The notes beneath the pieces are model-generated. The model searched no databases. It was given only the letters and a program-made list of their open reading frames with translations, and was not told where the DNA came from. A stretch of 64,000 bases of DNA. It comes from Aquimarina sp042434915 (GTDB lineage: Bacteria; Bacteroidota; Bacteroidia; Flavobacteriales; Flavobacteriaceae). Position 1 is the first letter of the stretch. Each line of letters opens with the position of its first letter. Made by a program: the position numbers and the translations under genes. Positions 17,639 through 29,500 of the stretch are shown here, in pieces. The stretch is taken from positions 3,596,001 through 3,660,000 of the forward strand of contig NZ_CP170198.1 in the NCBI RefSeq assembly GCF_042434915.1, read 5' to 3'.

Positions 17639-20600
17639 ATGGATATAGCTTCTTTAATAAAAGAATTAAGAGAAAATGAGGTGGTTGTAAAATTGGTTGA
17701 TAACCAATTAGAAATTATCTCATTAAAAGAAAAAATTGACACGAGACTTCTTGAAAAGTTGAAAGCGCAAAAACAAGAAGTAATGGATTATTTGTCATTA
17801 ATTTCTATTAAAAACATATATAAGGAAATTCCAAAAGTAGAAAGTTTAGATTCATACCCTGTATCCAACGCACAACTTAGAATATGGTTAGAATCCCAAT
17901 CTGAAAAGGCTTCTGTTGCATATAATATGCCTTTCGAAATGTATTTGAAAGGCGATTATGATATTGCTATTTTAGAAAAAGCAATACAATACATTATTGA
18001 TAGGCATGAAATATTACGAACTGTATTTAAGTTAGATACCCAAAAAGAATTAAGACAATATATATTGTCACAACTGGAATTAGATTATAAAATTGATTAT
18101 AAGGATTTTAGTGAGAATCCTGAAGGTGAAAATCTAGCCAAAGAATATATAAGAACACAGGCAAACATTCCTTTCGATTTAGAGCAAGGACCTTTAATAA
18201 GGGTAAGTGTATTACAATATAAAAAGCAGTCATATATTTTCATTTGCAATCTTCATCATATTATTTGCGATGCATGGTCTCTTCCTATCTTAAAAAAAGA
18301 AATCCTTTCGGTATATCAAAGTTTAAATACTAAAAAAAAACCAGAATTACCAGAATTAAGAATTCAGTATAAAGATTATACTTCTTGGTATTTGAAGAGT
18401 TTGCAAGGTGAGTTTTTAATAAAACAGAAAGAATACTGGTTAAACCAATTTACTGATGAAGTACCCGCGCTTGAATTTCCATTAAAAAGCACACGATTTC
18501 CTGTCAAAACGTATAATGGGCAAACCTTAAAAACATATTTTGGAAAAAAGCAAGCAGAGTTGATTCATACTTATCAGCATCAAAAAGAAGGGTCTTTATA
18601 TATGGTGATGTTAAGTACGCTCTATATAATGCTTAGTAGATATACTGGTACCGATGATATAGTTATTGGTAGCCCATTTGCTGCCCGAGAACATGCAGAT
18701 TTGAAAAATCAAATAGGATTCTATACCAATACATTGGCAATAAGAAATAAACTGGAAAAAACAGATACATTTCACAGCTTTTTTGCCAAAGTAAAACAAT
18801 CAGTTTTAGAAGCATATAATAACCAGCAATATCCTTTTGAAGAGATAGTTAAAAATCTAAAAATAAAAAAAGATCCTTCTAGGAACCCTCTTTTTGATAC
18901 AATGCTAGTAGTATTACCAGATGACAAGACAGAAGTAATAAATGAAATAACGGAAGCAGAGATAAATAAAATTGTAATAGAAAAAAATACGACCAGCAAA
19001 TTTGACCTTTTATTCTATATAGAAGAGGTTGGGACAAATATTTCTTTTAAGATAGAATATAATAGCGATTTGTATGAAGAATCTATAATCAGACAATTTA
19101 TAGAGAACTACAAAAAAATGGTCGAATTATTACTGCTAGAACCAGAAAAAAAAATAGCTACTATTAATTATCTATCGAAAGAAGGAATATGTAACGCTGA
19201 AATAGACCTTGAAAAATATCAATCTCAAACGGTAATTTCATTATTTGAAAAACAAGTAGAAAAAACTCCTGAAGCGATTGCAGTTTGCTACAATAATAAA
19301 TTCTTAACATACCAAGAATTAAACGAATCTGTAAATCAAATAGCTTTCTATTTAAAAAAGCAACACTCCAAAATAACGACAAAAAATGTAGGCGTACTGT
19401 TGGAACGCTCACATTTTAATGTGATGACAATGTTGGGGGTTATAAAATCGGGAGCTTGTTATGTTCCAATAGATGCAAAATACCAAGAAGATCGCAAACA
19501 ATATATAATAAACGATGCCGAAATAATGACTGTTATTTCGACTACTGATGTATGCGAAACATCTTTTATAGGTTCTGCAAAAGTTACTCATTTAGATACT
19601 TTTAATTTTTCTGAATGGGATTCTAAAAATCCGGCAATAATAAATTTATTAGATGATCCCGCTTTTATTATCTACACATCTGGGTCTACGGGTAATCCTA
19701 AAGGAGTAGTTCAAACTCATAAAATGCTAAGTAATCTTATTCAATGGAATATGTATGATGCTCATATAATGACTGGATTAAAGCATTTACAATACACTTC
19801 ATTTAGTTTTGATGTGTCTTTACAGGATTGCTGGTTTGTGCTTAGTAGCGGAGGAACGTTGTATATTACTCCTGAATCAATGAAAATTGATTTTTTAAAA
19901 CTCTCCCAGTATATTGTAGAAAATAAACTAGAAGTACTTTCTTTCCCTTTTTCTGCATTATCAAATTTTTTTAAGTATGTAGATAAAGAGTTTTATAAAA
20001 AGCACCAATTAAAACATATTATTTCATCTGGAGAACAGCTTACAATAGACAAAGCTTTGGAAAGTTTTTTGTTAAGTTCTTCAGAAGTAAAACTTCATAA
20101 TCACTACGGGCCCTCAGAAACACACGTGGTAACTAGTCATACATTATCTGTAGAAGAAAATGGTATAATTAAATATGTTCCTATAGGGAAACCTATAGCG
20201 AATACGACTATATATATATTAGATGCAAGTCTTCAACCCGTACCAGAAAAAGTTATTGGAGAGATTTATATAGGAGGTGATAATTTAGCAAAAGGATACG
20301 TGAAACTACCAGAATTAACCAAGGAACGTTTTATAGTCAATCCATTTCAAAAAGAAGATCGTTTATATAAAACAGGAGATTTGGGGTATAAAAATGATAA
20401 AGGAATTATAACCTATTTGGGTAGAAACGATGATCAAGTAAAAATTAGAGGATATAGAATAGAACTCACCGAAATAAGGAATGCTCTTTTATCTCAGAGT
20501 AATATTCATCAAGCTTATATAGATGTTTTGGATAGGAAAGATGAAAAAGCAATTGTAGCATTCATTACAGCTGCAGACGAAGTTGATAAACAACTTTTAC

Positions 20601-21055
20601 GGAAACAACTCGGTCAGCAATTACCAGAATATATGATACCTTCTTATATAGTAGTGGTGGATCATATTCCACTTACTTCAAATGGGAAGATCGATAAAAA
20701 GAAATTACCAAGTGTAACAGATGAAGCATTAGTAAAAGCCAAATATACAGCTCCAAAAACTCAAATTGAAAAAGAATTAGTAGTGATTTGGGAAAACGTA
20801 TTGGGGGTTTCTTCTATAGGGATTCTAGACAATTTTTTTGAATTGGGAGGTCATTCTTTATACATAACTCGCATGCTATATGAAATAAATGAGGTATTTG
20901 AGATTAAACTACAAATAAAAAGTGTCTTCGCCTCACAAAATATACAAGAGTTAGCTAAGGTAGTAGAAGATGAGGTAGTATTTAAAAATGGAGTATCAGG
21001 AAATCAAACAGAACAAATTAAAACCGACAAGAATTCAGAAATATGGGAAATCTAA
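17639..21055 (+). CDS. NRPS-2: docking-C-A-T, predicted Pro
   Basis: The ATG at 17639, five bases after the NRPS-1 stop, starts a TubC-type N-terminal docking domain (MDIASLIKELRENEVVVKL). An upstream in-frame ATG at 17603 would add 12 residues overlapping NRPS-1 and is less likely. The 1,138-residue protein then has C (about 70-500), A (about 525-1015, YTSGSTGNPKG) and T (GGHSLY near 1071). The C active site reads HHIICDAWS: Ala replaces the Gly of HHxxxDG, but both His and the Asp remain. The adenylation code reads DVQSISHVVK, close to proline codes of the form DVQxIAHVVK. The tail SEIWEI probably binds the docking domain of NRPS-3, whose gene overlaps this one by 13 bases. Confidence 0.92.
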   Translation: MDIASLIKELRENEVVVKLVDNQLEIISLKEKIDTRLLEKLKAQKQEVMDYLSLISIKNIYKEIPKVESLDSYPVSNAQLRIWLESQSEKASVAYNMPFEMYLKGDYDIAILEKAIQYIIDRHEILRTVFKLDTQKELRQYILSQLELDYKIDYKDFSENPEGENLAKEYIRTQANIPFDLEQGPLIRVSVLQYKKQSYIFICNLHHIICDAWSLPILKKEILSVYQSLNTKKKPELPELRIQYKDYTSWYLKSLQGEFLIKQKEYWLNQFTDEVPALEFPLKSTRFPVKTYNGQTLKTYFGKKQAELIHTYQHQKEGSLYMVMLSTLYIMLSRYTGTDDIVIGSPFAAREHADLKNQIGFYTNTLAIRNKLEKTDTFHSFFAKVKQSVLEAYNNQQYPFEEIVKNLKIKKDPSRNPLFDTMLVVLPDDKTEVINEITEAEINKIVIEKNTTSKFDLLFYIEEVGTNISFKIEYNSDLYEESIIRQFIENYKKMVELLLLEPEKKIATINYLSKEGICNAEIDLEKYQSQTVISLFEKQVEKTPEAIAVCYNNKFLTYQELNESVNQIAFYLKKQHSKITTKNVGVLLERSHFNVMTMLGVIKSGACYVPIDAKYQEDRKQYIINDAEIMTVISTTDVCETSFIGSAKVTHLDTFNFSEWDSKNPAIINLLDDPAFIIYTSGSTGNPKGVVQTHKMLSNLIQWNMYDAHIMTGLKHLQYTSFSFDVSLQDCWFVLSSGGTLYITPESMKIDFLKLSQYIVENKLEVLSFPFSALSNFFKYVDKEFYKKHQLKHIISSGEQLTIDKALESFLLSSSEVKLHNHYGPSETHVVTSHTLSVEENGIIKYVPIGKPIANTTIYILDASLQPVPEKVIGEIYIGGDNLAKGYVKLPELTKERFIVNPFQKEDRLYKTGDLGYKNDKGIITYLGRNDDQVKIRGYRIELTEIRNALLSQSNIHQAYIDVLDRKDEKAIVAFITAADEVDKQLLRKQLGQQLPEYMIPSYIVVVDHIPLTSNGKIDKKKLPSVTDEALVKAKYTAPKTQIEKELVVIWENVLGVSSIGILDNFFELGGHSLYITRMLYEINEVFEIKLQIKSVFASQNIQELAKVVEDEVVFKNGVSGNQTEQIKTDKNSEIWEI

Positions 21056-24000
21056 GCATTAAGCAAAAATTAACTGAATTAATCCTAGAAGGGATACGTT
21101 TTGAGGTTTCTCAAGATAAGTTATTGATAAAAGGAGATCTAAAATCTTTAAATGATAAGGATAAGAAGTTTTTGAAAGACAATAAAGTAGATATTATTTC
21201 TTTAATTGAAAATCAAATACAAGAAATTCCTGTAGTACAGAAAGTAAATAAAAGCACTCCTAAGCCCCTTTCATTTTCTCAACAAAGCTTATGGTTATTG
21301 GATAAAATCAATAATGGGAGTAATCATTATAACTTAAACTCTGCTTTTAAATTAAAAGGTAAAGTTGATTATAAAGCATTAGATAAAACTTTTTTGACTA
21401 TTCTACAAAGGCATGAAAGTTTACGCACTTATTTTTTGGTAGATCAGTCAGGAGAGCCTATTCAAAAAACTCAAACCATAACCGATTTCAATATTATTGC
21501 AGAAAAATTAGATACATCTTTAGAGAATTATGAATCGAATATTATACAAAAAATAGAAGAAGAAGCATGTAGGGTGTTTGATCTAACCAAAGATTTGTTA
21601 CTGAGTGTCCGACTCTTAAAACTAAATCAAGAAGAACATATTTTAACTGTTACGATGCATCATATAGCATCTGATGGTTGGTCAATGGGAATTTTAGTTA
21701 ATGAATTTAATACTTTATATACTAGTTATATTAATGGCGAGACGAACCCTTTACCTGAATTAAAGATACAATATTCTGACTATGCATATTGGCAAAGACA
21801 ATGGTTAAAAGGCAAGGTATTAGAGGAGCAGACAAATTATTGGAAAAATCAACTTTCTGATTTACCAGTATTACACAGTCTACCATTAGATAAATCTAGG
21901 CCTATTATGCAAAGTTTTAATGGAGATACTTATAATTCTTATATAGATAAAAATGTGCTTAAATCTTTATATGATTTATGCAAATTAGAGGCAGCCTCCT
22001 TGTTTATGGGGATACATGCTGCATTTAGTAGTTTGCTAGCAAGGTATAGTAATGAAACAGATATAGTATTAGGAACCCCTATCGCAAACCGAGAAAAAGC
22101 TGAAACATCAGATTTAGTTGGCTTTTTTATGAATCTTTTAGTTTTAAGAAGCGATTTGTCGCAAAAACCTAGTTTTAGAGAATTACTAAGACAAAGTAAG
22201 AAAATGCTTGAAGAGGCTTATGAACATCAACAAATGCCTTTTGAAAAATTAGTAGAAGCCTTAGAAGCAAAAAGGAATTTAAGTCATAATCCGCTATTTC
22301 AAATTTTATTAACACTCCAGAATAATCAACAAGGAAAATTTTCTTTGCCAGGTGTGGTTATGGAACCTGCTAATTATGGAAAAGGAAATAGCGCTAAATA
22401 TGATCTTAGCTTAAACATAACAGAAAATCCTGAAGGGCTCTGTCTGTCTTGGGAATACAATACAGATCTATTTAAAGAAGATACCATAATTCGTATGGCT
22501 GAGCATTTCGAAACATTACTAACCTCTTTATTAGATCATTTAGACGAAAATATTTTTAAAGTAAATATGACCAATGAAAGGGAAGAAAATGAAATTTACA
22601 AACATTTACAAGGAGAAGTAGTAGAAATCAGTAATAGTGATTGTGCCGTTGAATCATTTAATCATCAGATTAAAAATATACCAAATCAAACAGCCGTTAT
22701 TTGTAACGATGTTTCTTATAGTTATAAACAATTAGGAGAAAAAGTAGATTCGATTGCTCAGTTTTTATTGAATCAAGGAGTTCAAAACGGTGATAATGTA
22801 GGTATATGTTTATTACGAAATACTGAAATGGTAGCTGCAATTTTTGCTTGCTTTAGAGTTGGGGCAGTATACATACCTCTTGATCCCGTTTATCCTTCAG
22901 AAAGAAGAAATCAAATTATAAATGATGCCCAACTAAAATGTATTGTAACGTTAAAACCATTAAGAGAACTGTATTTAAAAGAGGGATCTAATGAGGATTT
23001 CGTCTATCTTGATCAGCTCAAATTTCAAAAAGAAAATAAAAAAACAATATCAGATTATAAAGATAGTGATGTAGCATACATCATTTTTACATCAGGTACA
23101 ACAGGAAAACCTAAAGGAATTGAAGTAACTCATAAAAATTTAAGTAACCTTTTAAAAGGATTAGATGTTTCGTTTGGTAGTAAAACTAAACAAAAATGGC
23201 TTGCACAAACTAGTGTAAATTTTGATATTTCTGTTTTAGAACTTATTTGGACAATTTCAAGAGGACAGACTATAGTACTTCAACAATCAAATCCATTTAA
23301 GTTACTACCACCAGATCGATTAAGCCTAACTAAAGAAATTGATTTCAGTGTCATGTTTTTTGGAGCAGACAAAAATGATGATCAGAAGTATGATCTGCTA
23401 TTAGAAACAGCAAAATTTGCAGATAAAAACGATTTCACGGCTATATGGACACCTGAACGTCATTTTGGAGAGTTTGGAGGCGCATATGCAAGTCCTTCTG
23501 TATTAGGCTCAGCATTGTCTGTTTTAACTCAAAATATAAGTATTAGGGCAGGTAGCGTTGTTTTGCCTTTACATGATTCAATTAGTATTGCAGAAGAATG
23601 GTCGATAGTAGATAATTTAAGTAATGGAAGAGTAGGTATAAGTATTGCTTCAGGGTGGCATCCAAATGATTTTGTTATTTCAAATTCGAATTATAATAAT
23701 CGTCATCAGGAAATGAGAGACAGGGTTTCGGAACTAAAAGATCTTTGGAAAGGGGAACCAGTGGTAAGAAAAAATGGAGCAGATAAAGATTTTACGATTA
23801 AAATTCGACCGATTCCGATTCAAAAAGAATTACCAATATGGATTACAGCTGCAGGTAATCCAGAAACCTTTAGATATGCAGGAGAGATTGGAGCAAATAT
23901 TCTTACCCATATGCTTGGGCAATCTCAAGAAAAGTTAGAAGAGAATATTAAAGTTTATCATAAAGCATTAATAGATAACGGGTTTAATGTTGAAGAAAAG

Positions 24001-26502
24001 AAAGTTTCCTTGATGCTTCATACGTATATCGATTCATCAGAGAATGTTGCCTTAGGAATTAGCAAGAAGCCTTTTAAAGAGTATTTAGGATCTTCTATAA
24101 AATTAATGGAGCCAATGGCTCAAGAGCTAGGACTGGATGTAAACACACAGAGTGAAGAGCTTATTGAGATGGCGTATCAAAAATTTAGTAAGGAAAACAC
24201 ACTGTTTGGCTCTCCTGAATCTTGTCAGAAAATGTTGTTTAATATTCAAAATATTGGAGTTACAGAAGTAGCATGTTTGGTAGATTTTGGAGTGGAAAGT
24301 GAAAAAGTATTGTCTGGACTTAAAAAGATTGTTGAAACTAAAAATATATACCGCTCATATATAAGTCTTAATAGAGTATTGAATACAGATAATCAAAAAA
24401 CAGAATTAGACCTGATTAACGATCATAAGATTACTCATGTACAAATGACACCGTCTCAGTCAAAACTTGTAGTAGATCTTTACAATCAGACTCAAAATAA
24501 AGAATTATCATCGGTTCAACATTGGTTTATAGGAGGAGAAGCAATACATAAAGATGTAATAAAAGGGCTAAGTACCATTATCAATTCTAATTGTAAGCTA
24601 TATAATATGTATGGTCCTACCGAAACAACAGTTTGGTCTGCTTGGAGGGAGATTAATAGTAAAGATATCAATATTGGTACCCCGATAATTAATACAGATT
24701 TATTGCTGCTTAATGGGGATGAACAACAAGTGCCAATAGGAGTAGTAGGAGAACTTTTTATAGGGGGATTAGGTGTAGCAAAGGGGTACTATAATAATCC
24801 AGAACTTACTGATAAAAATTTTAAGGACATAAAACATTCTTATTATGGTAACAATAGATTTTATAAAACAGGTGATTTAATGAAACTAACTGCAAATGGT
24901 ACTTTTGAGTACATTGGCAGAAAAGATAATCAAATCAAGGTAAATGGTTATCGTGTAGAACTTGAAGATATAGAAAAAACAATCTCTGAAGTTTCTGGTG
25001 TAAACGATTGTAAAGTAGTACCAATCGTAAAAGACCATGAGGTATCCCTGTCGGCATATGTAGTAAAAGAAGATATTGTTTATGGAGATTATGAAGATCT
25101 TCCTGTCGAAAAACAAGCAAGACCATTTCATTTTACAGATGGTAGTACTGTATATCATCAATCTGACAGGCAATTGGCAATGTTATATCAAGAGATAATA
25201 GAGGACGGTATCTATTTTAAACATGGTATATCGATACCCGAAAATGGTTTAGTTCTGGATATAGGAGCAAATATCGGCACATTTAGTATAGATGTAAATC
25301 AAAGACAACCTAGCGCAACCATTATTGCATTCGAACCTATTCCACAGATTTTTTCAGCTTTAAAGAAAAATTTTGAGCATCGCCAAATAAAAGGGCGTGT
25401 CATGAACTATGGAGTATCTAATAAAAAAGAAAGAGCAACATTTTATTATTATCCAGAAATGGCAGGTATGTCAGGAAGGTTTGCTGATAAGGAAACAATA
25501 TTAAATGCAATTGAAAAATATATAGAACATGATAAAGAGGTTTTAGAAGAAGGAACAAATGATTTGTCTGGAGAAAAACAAAAAATAGCCCAATCGCTCT
25601 ATGATAATATAGACGGACCAAATGGTTTATCAGATGAGTTTAAACAATATTTGTCATCGTTGTATTTCTCAGAAGAAGTTGATTGCCAATTGACTACTGT
25701 TTCTGATGTTATAGATGAACTAAACATACAAACAATTGATTTATTAAAATTGGATGTAGAGAAAAGTGAATGTTTGGTTTTAGAAGGAATTCGACCAGAA
25801 CATTGGTCTATGATTCGGCATCTTGCTGTTGAGGTAGATGGGGACAATAATCTAGATATTATTACAAACCTACTTAATAATAATGGATATACAGTAAATG
25901 TCGAGGAGTTGGTAATGAGTGATACCAATGCTCCAAAGGAAGAAAATACCTATATGTTGTATGCAACTAATAATAACCATGGAATAGAACAAAATGGTTC
26001 TGCTATAGAGCAATTACATGCGCAAACGGATGAAGGTACAATTAAAGATTTTTTAAAACGTAAACTTCCTGATTATATGAATCCCAGGGATATTGTTTTT
26101 GTCCCCGCTATACCATTGATGGAAAATGGAAAAGTGGATATGATAAAATTAAAAGAATTTAAGCCCAAAAAAATAGTATCAAATGATATCCCAAAATTAA
26201 CGAATAAAACCGAATTAGATATTTACCGTATTTGGTGTGAAGTTTTAAACAAGGAAAATATCCCTTACCATGTTAGTATTTTTGAAGCAGGCGGAAATTC
26301 TATTAAAATAGTCTTGTTGCACGAAAAATTACAAAAAGAGTTTGGTGTTAATTTTTCTTTAATTGAGTTGTTTCGTAATCCTACAATTCCACAACAAGCA
26401 AAATTGATTCAAAATACCAATAATCAAGAGGATAATACTGTTAATAAAGCAGTAAATAAAGGTGCTGCTAGAAGGAATGCTCGTGCCAACAAAATTAACT
26501 GA
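21043..26502 (+). CDS. NRPS-3: docking-C-A(monooxygenase, FkbM methyltransferase)-T, predicted modified Gly
   Basis: This 1,819-residue protein starts with a TubC-type docking domain (residues 1-60) and a C domain (HHIASDGWS near 206). An adenylation domain starts near 535 and is split twice. The first insert (about 766-1102, bases near 23335-24350) is a luciferase-like flavin monooxygenase: IWTPERHFGEFGG, AGSVVLPLHDSI, NGRVGISIASGWHPNDF and PIWITAAGNPETF. It lies between motifs A4 (FDISVLELIW) and A5 (YGPTETTVW). The second insert (about 1350-1645, bases near 25090-25975) is an FkbM-family methyltransferase with SAM motif VLDIGANIGTFS, AFEPIPQIF and DLLKLDVEKSE, between A8 (KVNGYRVELEDIE) and A10 (MENGKVD). 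The T domain follows (GGNSIK near 1750). The code DILQFGMVWK is close to Gly codes (DILQLGLIWK). Glycine alpha-hydroxylation followed by O-methylation is the likely outcome, by inference. Confidence 0.92.
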   Translation: MGNLSIKQKLTELILEGIRFEVSQDKLLIKGDLKSLNDKDKKFLKDNKVDIISLIENQIQEIPVVQKVNKSTPKPLSFSQQSLWLLDKINNGSNHYNLNSAFKLKGKVDYKALDKTFLTILQRHESLRTYFLVDQSGEPIQKTQTITDFNIIAEKLDTSLENYESNIIQKIEEEACRVFDLTKDLLLSVRLLKLNQEEHILTVTMHHIASDGWSMGILVNEFNTLYTSYINGETNPLPELKIQYSDYAYWQRQWLKGKVLEEQTNYWKNQLSDLPVLHSLPLDKSRPIMQSFNGDTYNSYIDKNVLKSLYDLCKLEAASLFMGIHAAFSSLLARYSNETDIVLGTPIANREKAETSDLVGFFMNLLVLRSDLSQKPSFRELLRQSKKMLEEAYEHQQMPFEKLVEALEAKRNLSHNPLFQILLTLQNNQQGKFSLPGVVMEPANYGKGNSAKYDLSLNITENPEGLCLSWEYNTDLFKEDTIIRMAEHFETLLTSLLDHLDENIFKVNMTNEREENEIYKHLQGEVVEISNSDCAVESFNHQIKNIPNQTAVICNDVSYSYKQLGEKVDSIAQFLLNQGVQNGDNVGICLLRNTEMVAAIFACFRVGAVYIPLDPVYPSERRNQIINDAQLKCIVTLKPLRELYLKEGSNEDFVYLDQLKFQKENKKTISDYKDSDVAYIIFTSGTTGKPKGIEVTHKNLSNLLKGLDVSFGSKTKQKWLAQTSVNFDISVLELIWTISRGQTIVLQQSNPFKLLPPDRLSLTKEIDFSVMFFGADKNDDQKYDLLLETAKFADKNDFTAIWTPERHFGEFGGAYASPSVLGSALSVLTQNISIRAGSVVLPLHDSISIAEEWSIVDNLSNGRVGISIASGWHPNDFVISNSNYNNRHQEMRDRVSELKDLWKGEPVVRKNGADKDFTIKIRPIPIQKELPIWITAAGNPETFRYAGEIGANILTHMLGQSQEKLEENIKVYHKALIDNGFNVEEKKVSLMLHTYIDSSENVALGISKKPFKEYLGSSIKLMEPMAQELGLDVNTQSEELIEMAYQKFSKENTLFGSPESCQKMLFNIQNIGVTEVACLVDFGVESEKVLSGLKKIVETKNIYRSYISLNRVLNTDNQKTELDLINDHKITHVQMTPSQSKLVVDLYNQTQNKELSSVQHWFIGGEAIHKDVIKGLSTIINSNCKLYNMYGPTETTVWSAWREINSKDINIGTPIINTDLLLLNGDEQQVPIGVVGELFIGGLGVAKGYYNNPELTDKNFKDIKHSYYGNNRFYKTGDLMKLTANGTFEYIGRKDNQIKVNGYRVELEDIEKTISEVSGVNDCKVVPIVKDHEVSLSAYVVKEDIVYGDYEDLPVEKQARPFHFTDGSTVYHQSDRQLAMLYQEIIEDGIYFKHGISIPENGLVLDIGANIGTFSIDVNQRQPSATIIAFEPIPQIFSALKKNFEHRQIKGRVMNYGVSNKKERATFYYYPEMAGMSGRFADKETILNAIEKYIEHDKEVLEEGTNDLSGEKQKIAQSLYDNIDGPNGLSDEFKQYLSSLYFSEEVDCQLTTVSDVIDELNIQTIDLLKLDVEKSECLVLEGIRPEHWSMIRHLAVEVDGDNNLDIITNLLNNNGYTVNVEELVMSDTNAPKEENTYMLYATNNNHGIEQNGSAIEQLHAQTDEGTIKDFLKRKLPDYMNPRDIVFVPAIPLMENGKVDMIKLKEFKPKKIVSNDIPKLTNKTELDIYRIWCEVLNKENIPYHVSIFEAGGNSIKIVLLHEKLQKEFGVNFSLIELFRNPTIPQQAKLIQNTNNQEDNTVNKAVNKGAARRNARANKIN

Positions 26503-26517
26503 TATAATCTGGAAAAA

Positions 26518-29500
26518 ATGAAACAAGTTTCTGAAAATGATATTGCTATAATAGGAATGGCTGGTCGTTTCCCTAAAGCAAATAATATAGATGAGTATTG
26601 GCAAAATCTTATTAATGGAATAAGCAGTATTTGCAAAGCCGATGAAGAGAATATCCTTGCTTCTGGAATTTCTAGAGATATTTTGAATCATAAACGTTTT
26701 GTAAATGCAAGTTCAAGACTTGATGATGCAAAATATTTTGATGCAGATTTCTTTGGATTATCAAATGCAGAAGCGCTACTTATGGATCCTCAAATTCGGT
26801 TGTTATTGCAAACAAGTTGGCATGCAATTGAAGATGCAGGATATGATACCAGCCGTCTTGATTTATCTATTGGGAATTTTTGTGGAATGTCAACAAACTC
26901 TTATTTGTTACGAACCTTAAACACAAATTCTAAAAAAGAAGTAACAGATCCTTTACTATATAGAATTTTAAATGAAAAAGATTTTTTAGCAACATGGATA
27001 TCTTATAAACTTAATTTAACGGGTCCAGCAATGAGTCTTCAAACCGCTTGTTCAACTTCATTACTAGCTGTTCATTTGGCGTGCCAAAGTCTATTGAATT
27101 ATGAATGTGATATGGCTTTAGCTGGAGGGGTGTGTTTTGACTCAGATCAAGGTATAGGTTATATGCATGTACCAGAATCAATATATTCAAAAGATGGTGC
27201 CTGTCGTCCTTTTGATAGTGAAGCAAGTGGTACAGTTACTGGTGATGGAGTGGGGAGTATTGTACTAAAAAGAGCATCAGATGCCATAAAAGACAAAGAC
27301 AACATTTATGCATTAATTAAAGGTACAGCAACTAATAATGATGGAGGAAATAAACAGGGATACACAACTCCAAGTGTAAATCTTCAGCGAGACGTTATTC
27401 TGGAAGCTCTTGCGGTTGCAGACATTAACCCAGAGACAATAGGTATGATAGAAGCTCACGGAACAGGGACTTTAATTGGTGACCCTATAGAGGTTTCAGC
27501 TCTTTCAGAAGCATTTCGTCAATACACTAAAAAGGATCAATATTGCGCTATAGGCTCGGTAAAAAGTAATATAGGACACTTGGATGCTGCAGCAGGAATA
27601 GCCTCAATTATTAAAGCAACTTTATGTGTTAATAAAGGTGCTCTTGTACCTAGTATTAATTTTTCAAAACCAAACCCTACACTACAATTAGATTCTTCTC
27701 CTTTTTATGTAAGTCAAAACCATATTCCTTGGTCAGACCATTTTGATATTCGTAGAGCAGGAGTGAGTTCTTTAGGAGTAGGAGGAACGAACGTGCATAT
27801 AATTGTAGAGGAGCCTCCACAAATAGTCAAACAAGAACCATGTAAGCGACCGTTTGTGATAGCTTTATCTGCACTAAATCAAAAAAGCCTGCATATACAG
27901 AAAAAACAACTGGCTGAGCATATTCGTGCAAATCAAGATATATTGCTTGAGGATATTGAATTTACAAGTATATATGGAAGAAAGGTAATGCCTTATCAGT
28001 TCAGTGTAGTATGTAACAATAAGGAGGAATTGATAGCTCAATTGGTTGGCAATCAAAATGAAAAATGTTACGAAGGATATGGAAATATATCCGAAGGAGT
28101 ATTTCTGTTTCCTGGCCAGGGGAGTCAATATCCTAATATGGCGATTGATTTATATCATAATAATGAAGCCGTTAGAAACGATATGGATTATTGCTTTGAA
28201 TACTTGAAATCATTATATCATATTGATTTTAAAAAAATAGTTTTCTCTGATGATAGTGAAGTATTAAATAAAACAGAAAATACACAAGTATCATTATTTA
28301 TCATTGAATATTGTCTTGCTAAAGAATTATTAAGATCTGGAGTTACACCAAAAGCAATTATTGGTCATAGTGTAGGAGAATATGTAGCAGCCTGTATTGT
28401 CGGTTGTATTGCATTAGAAGATGCTTTAAAACTAGTGTATCATCGAGGAAGACTAATGGGTGTGATGCCAAAAGGAGCTATGCTTTTAGTTCAGTTGACA
28501 CAAAGTGAACTTAATCCCTTATTATTAGATACAATAGCTATTAGCGTATTTAATACTCATGATAATTTTGTTATTGGTGGTACAGAAGAAGATATTCGAC
28601 AACAAAGTATGCTATTTGATATTAATAATATCAAATATAGAGCATTAAAAGTATCACATGCATATCATACCCAAATGATGAGTGATGTACTGGATGATTA
28701 TGAAAAAATCTTATCAGAGGTCGAGTTTAAACATTTTAACACTAAGGTGTTTTCAACATGTACAGGGAATTTGATAGAACCGCAATTATTCTGTTCAAAG
28801 CAATATTGGTTAGATCAGATAATACATCCCGTAAAATTTGTAGATGCAGTTGAGCATATCACTGATTATTTTTCAAATCCAACTTTCATCGAGGTTGGTC
28901 CAGGTAATGGATTGTCTTCCTTTATCAAAACAATCTTTAATCAACAAGTAAGTACAGTTAATTTGCTTCCAAAAGCATCAATCAAAAATAATTCTTTACA
29001 TAATTTTCATGAAGGAAAGGCACTCCTTTGTGCAAAAGGATTAGTATTTGATTTACCCGAAACACATGAAGGAAAAAGAATTTCCTTACCAGGTTATGCT
29101 TTTTCCAAAAACAGTTTTTGGAAACCTAAAATCAATATTAATTATAATGATTTTAGAGAAATAAAAGAATCTTACCATCATACAAATGATAAATACTTAA
29201 GTGACAGATTAAGATCTTCTATTGAAATTGAAATCAATAACAAAAATGAAATTTCGGATGAGTTATTAAACAACTTAAGTGACTTGCACAAACAATATAT
29301 AAATGATGTTAAAAAACTTTGTAGACTCAAAGATGAAAATTTATATAATGTAATCGAAGTATTATATGATGATACTTCATTAAACAAAGAAGAAAATTCA
29401 TTAACAAATGGTATAGAATTCAATAACAAAAGAAATGTTGGTAATGTTTTTGTCGAACCAATAACAGATATCGAGAAAAGCATTGCAGAGCATTGGGGTA

